Source: Moniliophthora roreri (lineage: Eukaryota > Basidiomycota > Agaricomycetes > Agaricales > Marasmiaceae). From it: DNA of 64,000 nucleotides. The notes beneath the pieces were generated by a model. It searched no databases. It had not been told where the DNA came from and worked only from the letters and a program-made list of their open reading frames with translations. Location of the stretch: positions 186,001 to 250,000 of the forward strand of contig LATX02000184.1 of assembly GCA_001466705.2 (NCBI GenBank), written 5' to 3'. How positions within the stretch are numbered: position 1 is the first letter of the stretch; each line of letters begins with the position of its first letter. This document shows positions 36,812-48,400 of the stretch, piece by piece. The translations under genes were made by a program, and so were the position numbers.

Positions 36812-38909
36812 TTAACCCTTGACTTTCTTCCACCAATTCCTCAAGGGAAGCTGACCATTCCTCTCTATAGCTTTGCCAATGTCAAATCGTTCGATGGCAC
36901 AGCGGTACTTGACGAATTCTTTGCTGGTATTGGCGGAGACAGCAGCACAGACGATGAATATCATAGTGGATATCATGTTCTGGAAGGCCTGAACATGGAA
37001 ATTGAGTGTATCGTTTACTGTAAAGGCGAATAGACTTACTGTTTCAAGCACGGGTCGGGTGACGCCCATCATTCCAATGCTCCTACCATGCAATGTCACG
37101 GGCGCAGCCTTTGAACCACGAATCTCATCGTGAACGAACTGATGGAGCATTTCGAAAGTGACTGCAGGATAGCCGAGCGTCTCCGCGCGTATGGAGGCAA
37201 CGAGGAGGCAGAGCGAAGGGTAGGAAAGGTCGTAAAGCTGCGGGAAAGGCGGACGAATGCGCTGCACTTCAGCTGCTTTCTCGAGGTGAGCGGGTGTTGG
37301 CCATGGTGAGGAAGGACTGAGCTTCATCACGGTCGACGTCTGACAGAATATCAGAACAGAGCATTGACAGTTAGTTAGGGATCACTCACCAGGAGTCGGC
37401 TGAGCAAACGAACATCTTTCGTCAAGGTAAATGTTTCATCAAAGATACGACGAGTGGTTTCATGGGACAAGAAATCGTCAACACGCTTCTCCCAGTCTTT
37501 CCGGAATGTGTCGTGGCCCTCAAGGGAAGGGTGGTGGTCGAGAGAGGGGAGTAGCATTCCCCGTGCGACGTGTAACCAATCTTTAGTACGCCTTGGTGCA
37601 GCTGTCCTGATCATACGGCCAGAGAAACGACTCTTCACTCGTTTCTCGAAGAGGTTGATTGTGTCCATGCGTGTGGTTATACCAACGACCGCCATACCCT
37701 TATACTCTACCCCAGCTCTACAGCTCTGAACAGTGTCCAAAAGAGAATAAAGAAGAGATTGGCGAGGGTGAAGGGCAAAGAGATCGAATCCTTCAAGGAT
37801 GAGAACCGTTGGGCGAGACAATGTTGGAATGCAAGTGATCAAGGCGTGAATGTGGGCAGCTGGCACGATCGAAAAGTCGGTGCCAATTTCCTCGTGTGGT
37901 GCTGCATCGATAAAGGGATTCTCGTCTTCTTCTGCGCTACGCTGTCCTTCGTCACCGACATGAAATTGAGTAGCGGCCTGCTCATTCAACTGGTGTGCGA
38001 TTTCGCGCATGGCCAGCCTGTCGTTGTGTTGGAGCCAACCCGACAGGCGAATGACTATGAGTTTCTCGTCGAGCTCGGCTATGCATCGCTCGACGATCTA
38101 TGGGAAAGGTTGAGTGACTCGTCGTTGTGAACAAAATGGCTGCTTACTCGGGATTTCCCACTTCCCCGTGGACCTAGTACCATACAACTGTTCCCTTCTC
38201 CACGGTGTACCGAGCCATCAAGTAGGTCCTTGATTTGACGAGCGGCTACTTCATTGGTGACCTCGTCTTCTTCTTCGCTATCGTTCTCGTCTACTGCATC
38301 GCAGGAAGTCACGACTGGATTTTGAATTGTGGATAGGATTGCGCGCTTATAGATAAGGAGGCTCGTTGGTGAGCCTTGGTATTGTGAAACCTCTGGGCTG
38401 CTCTTATTTGGAGCGGTTGTGGGAGAAAGGGTGTGAGTCTGAGGTTCTTCCGTGAAGCAGGGTGTTTGGTCGCTTTCGTCGTCTACGCCTGGTTCCGGTT
38501 CCGGTTCCGCCAGTCTGACCCTCTTCTTGCTGCCATATTGTCTTGTAGGCTTCTTAGCTACGGTTTTACGAGGCTTCTCCTCTTCTTCCTCCTCTGCTTC
38601 ATCATCTGCAACCTGCCTTCGGTTCCTGGTTCGCGTCGCGTTTCTCTGAGGAACTTCTACCACAACTTCCTGTGGTAGTTTCTTCTGCCTACCGCGTCTC
38701 TTAGGTCCTGGGGCAGGAGGAGTTGTAGGTTCGCGGTCAGGTATGACATCCAGTTCGTCGTCGCTGTCGGAGATGGTTTTTTGTTGTTTCGTACCAGATT
38801 TGCGTGCAGGAGCAGGTCTCGACAGCTGCTGCCGGGAAGTAGAGCGAGTAGCGCGTTTCGTTGCAGATTGGCCTTCGGGTTCTTCGACAGCTTTTCTTTT
38901 TGGAGGCAT
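36812..38909 (-). CDS. orc4: Origin recognition complex subunit 4
   Basis: AAA+ subunit of ORC, which marks replication origins and loads MCM. The N-terminal roughly 180 residues are disordered and charged (MPPKRKAVEEPEGQSATKR, KRRGRQKKLPQEVVVEVPQR), with AT-hook-like basic/Pro patches. The ATPase core has Walker A MVLGPRGSGKSR, split at its end by an intron, and Walker B region PTVLILEGFDLFALHPRQSL. The sensor segment is MAVVGITTRMDTINLFEKRV followed by KSRFSGR, the ORC4 signature. The winged-helix C-terminal region reads FPQLYDLSYPSLCLLVASIR and VTFEMLHQFVHDEIRGSKAA. It ends QLPLRNWWKKVKG at stop 36,812-36,814. Start ATG 38,909; a longer in-frame start at 38,927 is less likely. Divergent from med20. 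Confidence 0.95.
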
Positions 38910-39111
38910 GATGAAGATTGAGAGCAAGGGACAGATTACAAGGCGCTTATGGATGGAGAAACTTCAGCCGTGACGTTTTATACCACGATCAGTCACACAA
39001 ATTGTGTGACCGGAATCGCCGAACTTCCTTTTCCGGGAACAATATTCAATACGCCAGTGTGTCGACTCTGGTGCATTTCGAGGCCAATAACTCTGAATCT
39101 GGACGAAAGAT
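38910..39111. promoter_or_regulatory. Shared divergent promoter, orc4 / med20
   Basis: 202 bp between the two start codons. No clear TATA pair. A shared bidirectional promoter is inferred from spacing alone. Confidence 0.45.
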
Positions 39112-40127
39112 ATGGGATTCACTGGGTAGGATTTTCTTCATCTAATGCTTTCTGGTTTGCTGACGTAGGCCTAGGCTTGCTCGATGGTTGAACGCACCTG
39201 CGAGTGGGCTTCAGCTCATTACAGATAACATTATTCGTAACCACAATGTGCGTGGTATAACGGAAGTATACGACTCTCTGATCTGAAAACTTATTCTCAG
39301 GGCGTTTACCGAGGGAAATGGTATCTCACCGTCAAATCCTTTCGCTCTGCACTGGGTCAAATCCCAGGTTTCCAGATACCAGCAGAACGTGTTATGTGTG
39401 CTCTTACCATGAATGACAAGGTTTTTGTCTTGTTAGACGATCCATTGGCACCATCACGCAGAGATATAATCTCCGACTTCCAACCAACCCATTACCACCA
39501 TACATTCCTAACCCTCAGTCCTCCGGGCGCTCTTGAGCAACTTCTTTCCCAGTTAAAAGCTCGATGGATTCCAGTGAGACAGTCAAACCCAACGCAGCGA
39601 GGACAGACTTCTGGATCCAACCTTGTCATTGATGGACATGTTTTCAATATCGGCAATGATTGGATTGTACGTGTTGGGAACGTTATCCTGGCAGGAGGCG
39701 CTGTCAAAGGAATGATTCTAGAGGTTGGTCGCTTCATGAAAAACATTTGCGAGGTGTTAATCCTATTGCACAGGCTGAATATTTGCCACTACCGACTCTG
39801 AACTCTCCTACGCCCGACGGAACTTCAGAGCTCCTGTCTAATCTCCTCATTTCCGTGCTTCCAAATGTCAAGGACGCCAAAACCCTCGCCATTACGCTCA
39901 GTGATGCTCAATGGGAAGACTTTGAATCGGATCGCGACGAAGACGATAAATGGGTGGAGCAGAAGCCACAGAGTGACGGAAAAGAGAAGCCGTCGGATGG
40001 TATCCACTTCTACGGCGATGAAGAGGAGCCTTCAGCTCCGCGGGAAAACGATTGGACTGGAGTAGAGCGGGATCGACGTTCAGCGTATTTAATCATCGGT
40101 TTCTTAAGAACAGAGACTATTCTTTGA
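39112..40127 (+). CDS. med20: Mediator subunit 20
   Basis: Head-module subunit of Mediator, which bridges activators and RNA polymerase II; it pairs with Med18. Exon 1 is only ATGGGATTCACTGG (39,112-39,125). Spliced to LARWLNAPASGLQLITDNII it gives the family N-terminus MGFTGLARWL. Then GVYRGKWYLTVKSFRSALGQ follows, and FLTLSPPGALEQLLSQLKAR. The beta-strand core is IGNDWIVRVGNVILAGGAVK then GMILEAEYLPLPTLN, across the intron at about 39,724-39,770. An acidic region (SDAQWEDFESDRDEDDKW) precedes SAYLIIGFLRTETIL and stop 40,125-40,127. It is somewhat longer than yeast Srb2 because of the acidic insert. Confidence 0.9.
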
Positions 40128-40348
40128 ACCAGTTCTTTGACTCATGATGAGTATAAGAATATCCACGTAAAATATATTGTGCTATATTGTCATGGTTAAA
40201 TATTTGAACATTTGAGCGAGGTTTCGCCAAATGGCTAAGCCTGGGCGGAGCACGAGTCATTACTTCGGTGCTACCCTGAGCACAACCCCTATGCTTCTCG
40301 TCTTCATCCTCTCATAATAGCTGCTGGCGGGACTAAGCTCTTTCCACC

Positions 40349-42257
40349 ATGTCCCGCTTGCTCCAACAAAACGCACGTCTGCTGAGGCCAGCAATCCATT
40401 TTCCCGAGTCATTGTGGTGTCGTCATGGATCAACAGCGCTTCACTTTTATCAGAATAAGCAACTGGATCTGTATGCATCGAAGGAGGCCAAGAGACTGAC
40501 GCTGCGTCAGCTGGTGCGCTCGAATTCTTTCATAGATGAGAACCGTATTTCATATACATTTTTCTAGGTCTTTTTCGGTCGTTCGATGAACGAAGAACGC
40601 CTTGTGAAGGTTTGCTTCGTACGATCCCAAATCCACCCGCTTTCTCTCATGTCTGTCAAAGAGTGCCAACTACGTTCGCACGGAGCTTCCTGTAAGGCTA
40701 GCCCATCGTATCCGAGACCTTCAGAGTCTCCCCTATGCCGTCGTCACGCAGGAAGGGATGGCAAAGGTTTATGAAGTGCGTCGGAACGGTCGTGCTTGTT
40801 CTATTGTGACATTCATGTTCGTCCTAGTTGTACTGGTCCGCCTTCGAGAAGTGAGAGCATTCCCGCATCTCTGTTGTTATATCAGGATCCAATAGCTCGG
40901 GACAGATTTAGACGTTATCCTGTGGTAAAAGATTTCAAGGATAACCAGGAATTTTGTCAGTTTTTGTCAACCGTTTTGGATGAACAGTGCGTGCAACTCG
41001 TTTTACTCTGTTTCCGGCATGTCATGAACCTGTTACATCCTTTTAGTGCAATTGTCATTCCAAATCTCTCCTTAGGTCTATCCCTGTCATCCCCGTACCT
41101 CCCACCCGACGTCTTGGATTCATTCATGAGAAGAATGCTCGCATCACGTATCTCTCGACGTGTTCTTGCTGAACATCATATTGCTCTATCAGAAGCTTAC
41201 GTTGGTCAGTATGCACGCAGCGGTCGTCGCCATGAATCAGAAGCTCATGTCGGCATAATATTCACGGCCTTGGACGTCAAAAAGAGTATCGAACGCTGTG
41301 CTAGACTGTCGAAACAACAACCAATCGAAGAGGAATACGTCTCAACAACGCCCGAGGTCATCATTGATGGACATTTGGAAACCAAGTTTTCATATATACG
41401 AGAACATCTCGAGTTTGTCTCCCGTCTTGTTCGTGTTTGTCTCTGTTCTAATGCTGTTTTCAGGTATATCGTTTTTGAATTGTTGAAGAATGTGTGTTCT
41501 AGCAAAATTTATGAGAGAACAACACCAACATAACCCCTTTCAGTCGATGCGTGCAACTAGTTTGCAACACCAGGGTTCGTCGTCGGTGCCCCCAATAAGG
41601 GCGACGATATCCGCAGGAGCGAATGATGTGGGTATCAGAATATCAGATCAAGGTGAAAAACCACAATTCCACCGTCCCTTTGTCATGCCTCACATTTTAA
41701 GCTTCCACAGGCGGAGGCTTGCACTCTGTGCAAAGTCAATATCAGATCAAGTCACCGTCTGACCTTTTCTCCTTCTCACATATCCGAAACTCTGCGCGAA
41801 TGCAAGATGACCGAATTGGTGCACTCCGTTCAGTTAGCTCCAGTCCACACGGAGTTTGGGCAACCGTCAATGAACAAGTGAAGAACTGGCAGTCGAGAAA
41901 AGCCGAAAGCGCGGTGACTGATAAGCACAGTGAAGTCGGAGGACATCCTCGTATTGGCATCGGTCTGCCTATGAGCAACATCTTCGCGACGTGAGTGGTA
42001 TGAATTCTTTGCACCGCTCTATTCTCTTATATCGTTTCTACAGATACTTCGGGGGCTCTCTAGAACTCATCTCCGTTGATGGTTGGGGTATGCCTTTTCG
42101 GTCCAGTATCCCTGCCCGACCTCAGTTCTGACTGTTTGCAAAGGCACAGACGCTTATTTGCGTCTCCCGAAGCTGGTGAGCCTCAGTCCCAACGCATCTG
42201 ACTTGAGTACCGATTCACCATTCACAGGGAACAAACCTTGAAGGCATAGAAGTATAG
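40349..42257 (+). CDS. Mitochondrial alpha-ketoacid dehydrogenase kinase (PDK/BCKDK family)
   Basis: Phosphorylates and inactivates the E1 subunit of pyruvate or branched-chain ketoacid dehydrogenase in the mitochondrial matrix. The N-terminus (MSRLLQQNARLLRPAIHFPE) is basic and lacks acids, as expected for a targeting peptide. The helical regulatory domain reads LTLRQLVFFGRSMNEERLVK, RTELPVRLAHRIRDLQSLPY and FMRRMLASRISRRVLAEHHI. The GHKL ATPase domain has the N-box YIVFELLKNSMRAT, the G1 box VGIRISDQGGG and the G2 box GHPRIGIGLPMSNIFATYFG. It ends SLELISVDGWGTDAYLRLPK and stop 42,255-42,257. About eight introns. Whether the target is pyruvate or branched-chain dehydrogenase cannot be told from motifs alone. 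Confidence 0.92.
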
Positions 42258-42763
42258 ATGAACATCATCTTTCGTTTATGTATCGGCGCACGTTGCCTTT
42301 ATATGTCTTGTCCAGGAGAACCATTGTTCTCACCGGCTCCCTGAGGCCGTTGGCGCAGGGTCGTCAACAGGCAGGCGTTCCAGCGCTTTCTTTGACAGTT
42401 ATTAATACTTCAGTCCATGTCAAAATGCCCCATAAGCAAAACGCGGGAAGGCAAGGCAAGGCATGAAACAAGAAATACTAGCCTCAGGTCAGATGAAACC
42501 GACCTTCCCTGCTGTGTAGCCAGATAGGGCGTATCTATAAAGTGCAATAGACCTTGATGCTTGATGACCGCCTCCTTGGAGAGCAAAGTCGACCTGAGCT
42601 GTCATGTTTCTCCGGCAAACCTGTCGGCAGAACTGCCATTCCAGCGCCAAGTGTCGAACCGTCCCACAGCCTTGAATCGTACCCTTCAGGACAGCCGTTA
42701 AAGCCCGCTAGTGCGTCTGTCGCTCTCTTCCCTCCCCACCCTAACCAATTGCTATTCTCAGTC
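42258..42763. other. Intergenic with 70-codon open extension before next gene
   Basis: About 505 bp. From ATG 42,554 the frame is open into the next gene (MMLDDRLLGEQSRPELS...), but it has no conserved look and is more likely 5' UTR. Nothing else is evident. Confidence 0.35.
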
Positions 42764-44056
42764 ATGAACCCCGACGATAGCCAGGATATCGAGTCTTTGC
42801 CACCCCCGGCATACTCGGAACAGGAGTTCGACCAAAAAATTTCGAGCGCTTTGCAGGAATCCTTGACGCTTTCGGATGATCAGGAGTGGGAGGAATGGGA
42901 TGAGGCGAAATTTGAAGCAGCGGCAGCCGCCTATGCTCGGGCAGAGTCAAAGAAACCGAATGTCACCTACCCACCAGACAAAAAATCACCCTATTCTACT
43001 GGTCAATCCAGCTCTGCTGGTCCGTCGAGACACGTTACAAATGGTCTCCCAGATGGTGTCCAACCGCCCTCTTCTGCCAGTAGCAGCTCTTCTCGAGCTC
43101 ATTCTTCACCAAGTTATTCAGCTACTCCTGCCAGTTCATCATCACAGCATAACATCACTACACCGTACGAGGAAGAGGAGCACGGGTCGTCGACGCCGCC
43201 ACCTGCATTCACCGGTGTCGGTCCATCTCTAGATGGGCCTCCATATGAAGACGTCGTACGTTTGGAATACGCCGGCAATTACGATGAGGATGAAGTTGGT
43301 TCATCGTACTCATCCCACCGGTCGTCGTCATCCTATACACAAACCTACGAATACATTCCCCCTCCACGACCACCATCAGCTGCTACTACTGTAACATCTG
43401 ACTCGTCCTATGTTCAGGACCCTCGATCACTCCCCATACCCTCAAGAGCAGATGAACGAGGTCATTTTACTGCTCCCAGTCCAGTCGACTATGCTTCGTC
43501 GAGAGCGTCGCAGGTGCCCCGAATGAATTTTAATCCTTCGGTAGCGTATAAGCGCGAACTCGGGAGTGAGAGTGGCAATCCCACGAATCTGAATGCCTCA
43601 CAGAGACCGTCACAGGGTGTTATCGATGCTAGTGCATTCTATAAGTGCGTAGTACTCCAGTCTCATAGCCTATCGATAAACTCACTTTCCGCAGCTCCTC
43701 TGTTTCTGCCTATTTGAGTCCAGTGAAACCCGGCACGAACAATTTTGCGCCGCGCTCATCGTATGTACTCAAAACAGCTATCAAGGACTTTCTTATTGAT
43801 ATTTTCCTCCAGTACAAGATTTTCGACCATGGAGCCCATGCAGCACAACACTTCTGGAAGAGTGCAACGGAACTCGTGGATGCCGCCAACTGTTTCACCA
43901 AAGCCCACGTATCCTGCTTCTGGGATGCATCCCTCGTTAAATGCAACCCAGTTCCCACTTCATCCTTCCCATTCTTCTTACAGTTCGGGCACCGACTCAA
44001 GGTTCAGTGAGCCTCGCTGGGCTACCTCAGAGCAACAATTCTCCTACATGAGATAA
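42764..44056 (+). CDS. Disordered Ser/Pro-rich protein with PPPAY motif
   Basis: No family recognised. Starting at ATG 42,764 the protein reads MNPDDSQDIESLPPPAYSEQ, placing a PPxY-type motif (PPAY) near residue 15. That is the kind of ligand bound by WW domains of Rsp5/Nedd4 ligases. An acidic/Ala segment (SDDQEWEEWDEAKFEAAAAA) follows, then about 250 residues of Ser/Pro/Tyr low complexity (SSASSSSSRAHSSPSYSA, EYIPPPRPPSAATTV). Two introns near the 3' end (after SAFY, and after PRSS) lead to TRFSTMEPMQHNTSGRVQRN, then SWMPPTVSPKPTYPASGMHP. Stop is at 44,054-44,056 after WATSEQQFSYMR. A ubiquitin-ligase adaptor role is inference only. Confidence 0.65.
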
Positions 44057-44310
44057 TGAAAGGGAGCGACAACATTTCTGTACGATATTTACTTCGCTCG
44101 TTAACTTATACGATGGTCGGATGGATACTCTATGTACACCCTCTGTGATCCTATCTGTACAAAATCTCTTTACTGTATATCACCAAACAAGATTTTTTGC
44201 ATGGGTGGAACTTTGGAAGGTACCGCAGTGACTTGATCGATTGACTACGCGATGACTCGAGCTCGCGGGATTTGTCCCACGAACTCGTACTGCTCTTGAT
44301 CTCCACCTCG

Positions 44311-45360
44311 ATGGCCTCGCAATCAAACCCTAGTCAACCAACCGGTGGCGCAATAGAAGCCGCCGAACGACGCCGGCGAGAAGCAGCCCAGCAAACAACC
44401 CTTGCGCAGGACAGAGCTGAACATGAACGACGACAGTTGTTTCGAAGACTCATTGACCCTGGAATTATGCGCCCGAATTCCCAGCCACAGGCACTGGAAT
44501 CACTCCGAGTACACCCAATTTGCGTTGCTGCCCCAATATCCTCCCATTAATGCTCCACGTCATATAGACAATCAACAGGCTGTGTCAAAACATCCTCAAT
44601 GAGCCTGAGAACACAAAATTCCATCGCATAAAGACGACAAACACGAAAATCCAGAAGGATGTTGTTACACCCAAAGGGACTGTCGAACTCCTTCGTGAAG
44701 TAATTCACTCCTACCTCGCATGTTACATTTATATTGACGCTCTTTCAGCTTGGTTTCCGGCCCGAAGTAAGTGTTTCATTCAATTATATATAGAACATAT
44801 CGAATGCAATGAGTTAAGGTCGAAGACTTCCAACCATACTACATTTTCAATCTCTCGCGGTTGACAGATTTGCGCACTGGTTCCAAGATCATCAACGACG
44901 CATTACAGCTGCATACTGAGAAAGAGGAGCGTACTGCAGCAGCGAGACAGGCAGAGAAGGAAGCTAGAGAGCAAGCTGCCGAAAAGGTGGCATTGTTTTC
45001 ACTCCCAAAAGTAATTTCATTATTCATCGATTCGTCGTTACCCAGGTAAAACTTGCCTACATGGACGACCGCAGAGCGAAGTCGGAATTGGACGAAAGGG
45101 AGAGGCAAAGGCGCGAGGCTCTGGCAGCCCTTGCTGCCCGAAAAGCAGAGCAAGAGAGGCAGGAAGCAGAAAGACAGGAAGCAGAAAGGCAGGCAGCGGG
45201 AGCCCCGACAGTTGAAGTTGATTCTGCAGAAGAAGCAAGAGGCGACATCACCCCTTCTACCCGGACCTCTTCGCGTACCATGCCGGGAGGCCAGACCCTT
45301 TCTAGCCATACTCTAAGGCATAGAGGGAGTCCACCACCTTACGAAGAGGACGATGATTGA
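44311..45360 (+). CDS. PUB/PUG-domain protein with C-terminal coiled coil
   Basis: PUB domains bind the C-terminus of the p97/Cdc48 ATPase. After a basic helix (IEAAERRRREAAQQTTLAQD) the PUB domain is assembled from exons. It reads ALESLRTINRLCQNILNEPE, NTKFHRIKTTNTKIQKDVVT, PKGTVELLRELGFRPEVED and FQPYYIFNLSRLTDLRTGSK. The intron at 44,507-44,566 uses the CATATAG acceptor, which keeps phase; the later CAACAG does not. A long Glu/Arg/Ala coiled coil follows (EKEERTAAARQAEKEAREQA and RKAEQERQEAERQEAERQAA). The C-terminus is RHRGSPPPYEEDDD, ending with a PPPY motif and acids at stop 45,358-45,360. It has neither a UBX nor a peptide N-glycanase domain. Likely a Cdc48 cofactor, by domain only. 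Confidence 0.8.
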
Positions 45361-45450
45361 TTAATCACAGATTTCTGACATTATGATGTATATACAGCGT
45401 AATCCACATGAATAAATACAAATGAACGCGTTTCTATGCAACTGGGTACA

Positions 45451-48400
45451 CTATGACGGTCTAGTAGGAAGTGGCGGCAGTGGGGGACGTGGTGGCATAG
45501 GGAACTTCTTCGATAAAGATGATATAGAACTTGGATCTTCTTCGGAAGCTGTGAATGTCGGATCAGCCAAGCAGACGAGAGGCTTGAAAATCTACTCACT
45601 GGCATTGATAGCCCGTACTCGTTGGAGAACTAGGCTTTCGCGCTTTCGTGGGGTGTATCTCGATGGCGTGGCAGCGGAGGTTTCCGGGGCTTCCGGGGCT
45701 TCGTACCTGCTGATGGCAGGTCGCCTGGAAGGAACCGAGAGTGAGATTGAGCGGGAAAGGACCCCACCCGTTCCTTGTTCATCTACAGGTGCTAGATGCG
45801 TGGGGCTCGACCGTGTTGGCAACCGGGAAGAAAACGATGATGCGGATGAAATTGATCTTCGCAGTGGTTGGCTGATTGGACTTGCAGACGGTGAATTGTT
45901 ATGAGAAGATTCAACTTCAGGCTGTGGTCGAGGAGGAAGAGGTTGTGATGGTGCAGGCCCAATAGTTGATAATCGGTAGTTTGGTCTTGGTGGAAGACCC
46001 CTCGTCGGCGATACAGAACTCAATGGCCTACTTGATATAGAGCCTGATGTGATTCGCATTTGAGCTGAATCGTTGATACCCATGTCAAGCGTCCTCATGT
46101 CTTCCGTCTCAAAGCTAACCGACTTACGAAACGTCCCGCTGGGTGTATGTACCCTTGTGAATCCTGGAAATACCTCCTGGTGGAGCTGACGATGGGTTTT
46201 AGATGCTTTTTTGATCTTCACCTGGATTACTGGACGTCGAGACTCGAGAACTTCTCTGTGCAACTGAGCATGAGACTTCGTTGATCTTCTGGCCCGTTGT
46301 TGAGCACTTTGAGAAGTGACGGAGGCACGCGGTTGAACATGTGTCAACTTCTCCGACTTTGAAGTGCGACTGAAAGGCTGCATTTGTGGCTGAATGGTCG
46401 GCCACAAACAGAAATAGGGATACACCACAGGATCTACAAGAAGAAATAGAGTCAGATGGCGGGAAAACACGTATTCGCTATCACGTACACAGGTCGAAAG
46501 TGGGGTAACAAGCAGGATAGGTTAGTGACTTGGGGTCCTTGCTGTCCGCGACCTGTCCAGATACCGGAAGATAGAGCTCGAAATACGGATAGATAGCAGG
46601 ATCTAGGGCAAGAAGTAAGGACAATTCATTTCCAAAAAAAAGTTACTTACAAAGGTCAAAGAACGGGTAGTGAATTTTTGCCTCTATGACGATGTATTTG
46701 CAGTCAACCTCGCCTGAAACTGGTGGGTACAACTCGAGATGGGGGTATACAACAGGATCTAGCAAACAGGTGTGAAAAAGTTCATCACTGTCTAAGCGGT
46801 GCCACGTACAAAGATTGAACACCGGATAGCGGACTTGACCAATAGCCTTGCCCTTGCCCTTGTCTGCCAACTCTGATACGCTCGAGGCCAACAGATAGAG
46901 TTCAAAGTGTGGATACACAGCAGGATCTAAAGCAAATGAGAATCAGTTGGAATTCATGAGTAAGGCATCAAATTCTGACAGGGATTGAGCACCGGATATT
47001 GGGCGTTGATATCCAATACAATATGCTTATAGTCTAGTTGACCTGACACTGGTGAGTAGATGTTGAGGTAAGGATAAACAGCCGAATCTAAGTAATTGTG
47101 GTGAGATGGACATTGAGTATTGGAGCACAATGGCTTACAGAGATCAAAAACCGGATACCGGACAGAAACCTCAATCCTGACATCTTTGCTATCTACTTGG
47201 CCAGACACTGGCGGATAGATATCCATGTGTGGGTAAACTGGCTCATCTGTTGATTAAAAACCCAGATCTGAGTGGTCATGAATGTGGGGAAAAGAATGGA
47301 TACATACAAAGTGTGAACACTGGGTAAGGTGTTGAGGACTTCGTGACTCTTTGTGCTTCCTGGAGTGAGCTCTTCAAGGCAGTCTCACTGACAGCTGGAT
47401 AGATGTTGAAATATGGATAGCCACTTGATCGTCCAATTTGCTGCTTTTCCGGAGGCGAGCTCTTCAAGGCGATCTTATTGACGGCCGGGTAAATGTCGAG
47501 GTATGGATAGCCACTTGATTGGTCAATTTGCCAGGTATCCACTGGTAGTGCAGGATACACTTCAAGGAAGGGATATATATTTTGATCTACGGTAATTGAG
47601 ATAAGTTATTTTGGGGTGAAGTGCTTTGTTGAACACTTACATATGCAGATGACTGGATACCTGTTCAGCACACCACCATATGGAGCTTCTTCAATAGCTG
47701 CTTCGACTTCGTGAGATGGAACTATGGTCTCCTTTGTTGACGCAGGGTAAAGCACGAGGTTGGGGTAGCCAGACGACATATTGTTGCTCTTACTGCCAAC
47801 AAACTTCTCCCTTTGAACGATCGGGATCGCGGGATAGATTTCCAAGTGAGGATACACTGCAGGATCTGGCAGAAGGGGTCAATATAGATGGAAAGATATC
47901 AAAGCCTACTCACAGAGATTGAAGCATGGGTATGAACTTTCAGACTTCACACTGATGACTTGCTCACTCAGTGACACAGAGGGATAAATCTCAACCAAGT
48001 TCCATGGGTAGACAGGCGAGTCTGTCTCATTGTAAGTAGAGGTTCACTTTTGCTCAAGAGCACATACACAGTCTAAATGCTGGATATGAGGGCTCCACCT
48101 GAATGATTACTGTTTTCTTTGCATGGTCTTCCTCACTGACAGCAGGATCTAATGAAATGGGATGTGAGTATTTGAGTCTTGTCAGGCAGACATAAGACAT
48201 ACATAGATTGAAGGACGGATAAACAGGTGCTGGGCGATCATTGCGCTGTGAGAGCGAGCATGCTGGGTAGATGTTTTCGAGATTCAGGGGATAGACCGCC
48301 TCATCTGGAAAATGTCAATGGTTTTCTTCGGGTCTCATTTGAGCTGCCAAATACTTACAAAGCTCGAAAGTGGGATACGATGGTTGGAGTCTAATATCAA

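Noticed and set aside
45053..45316. Alternative frames across the PUB coiled-coil repeat
   Set aside because: GA-rich coding repeats open several frames on both strands. Only one frame joins the PUB domain.
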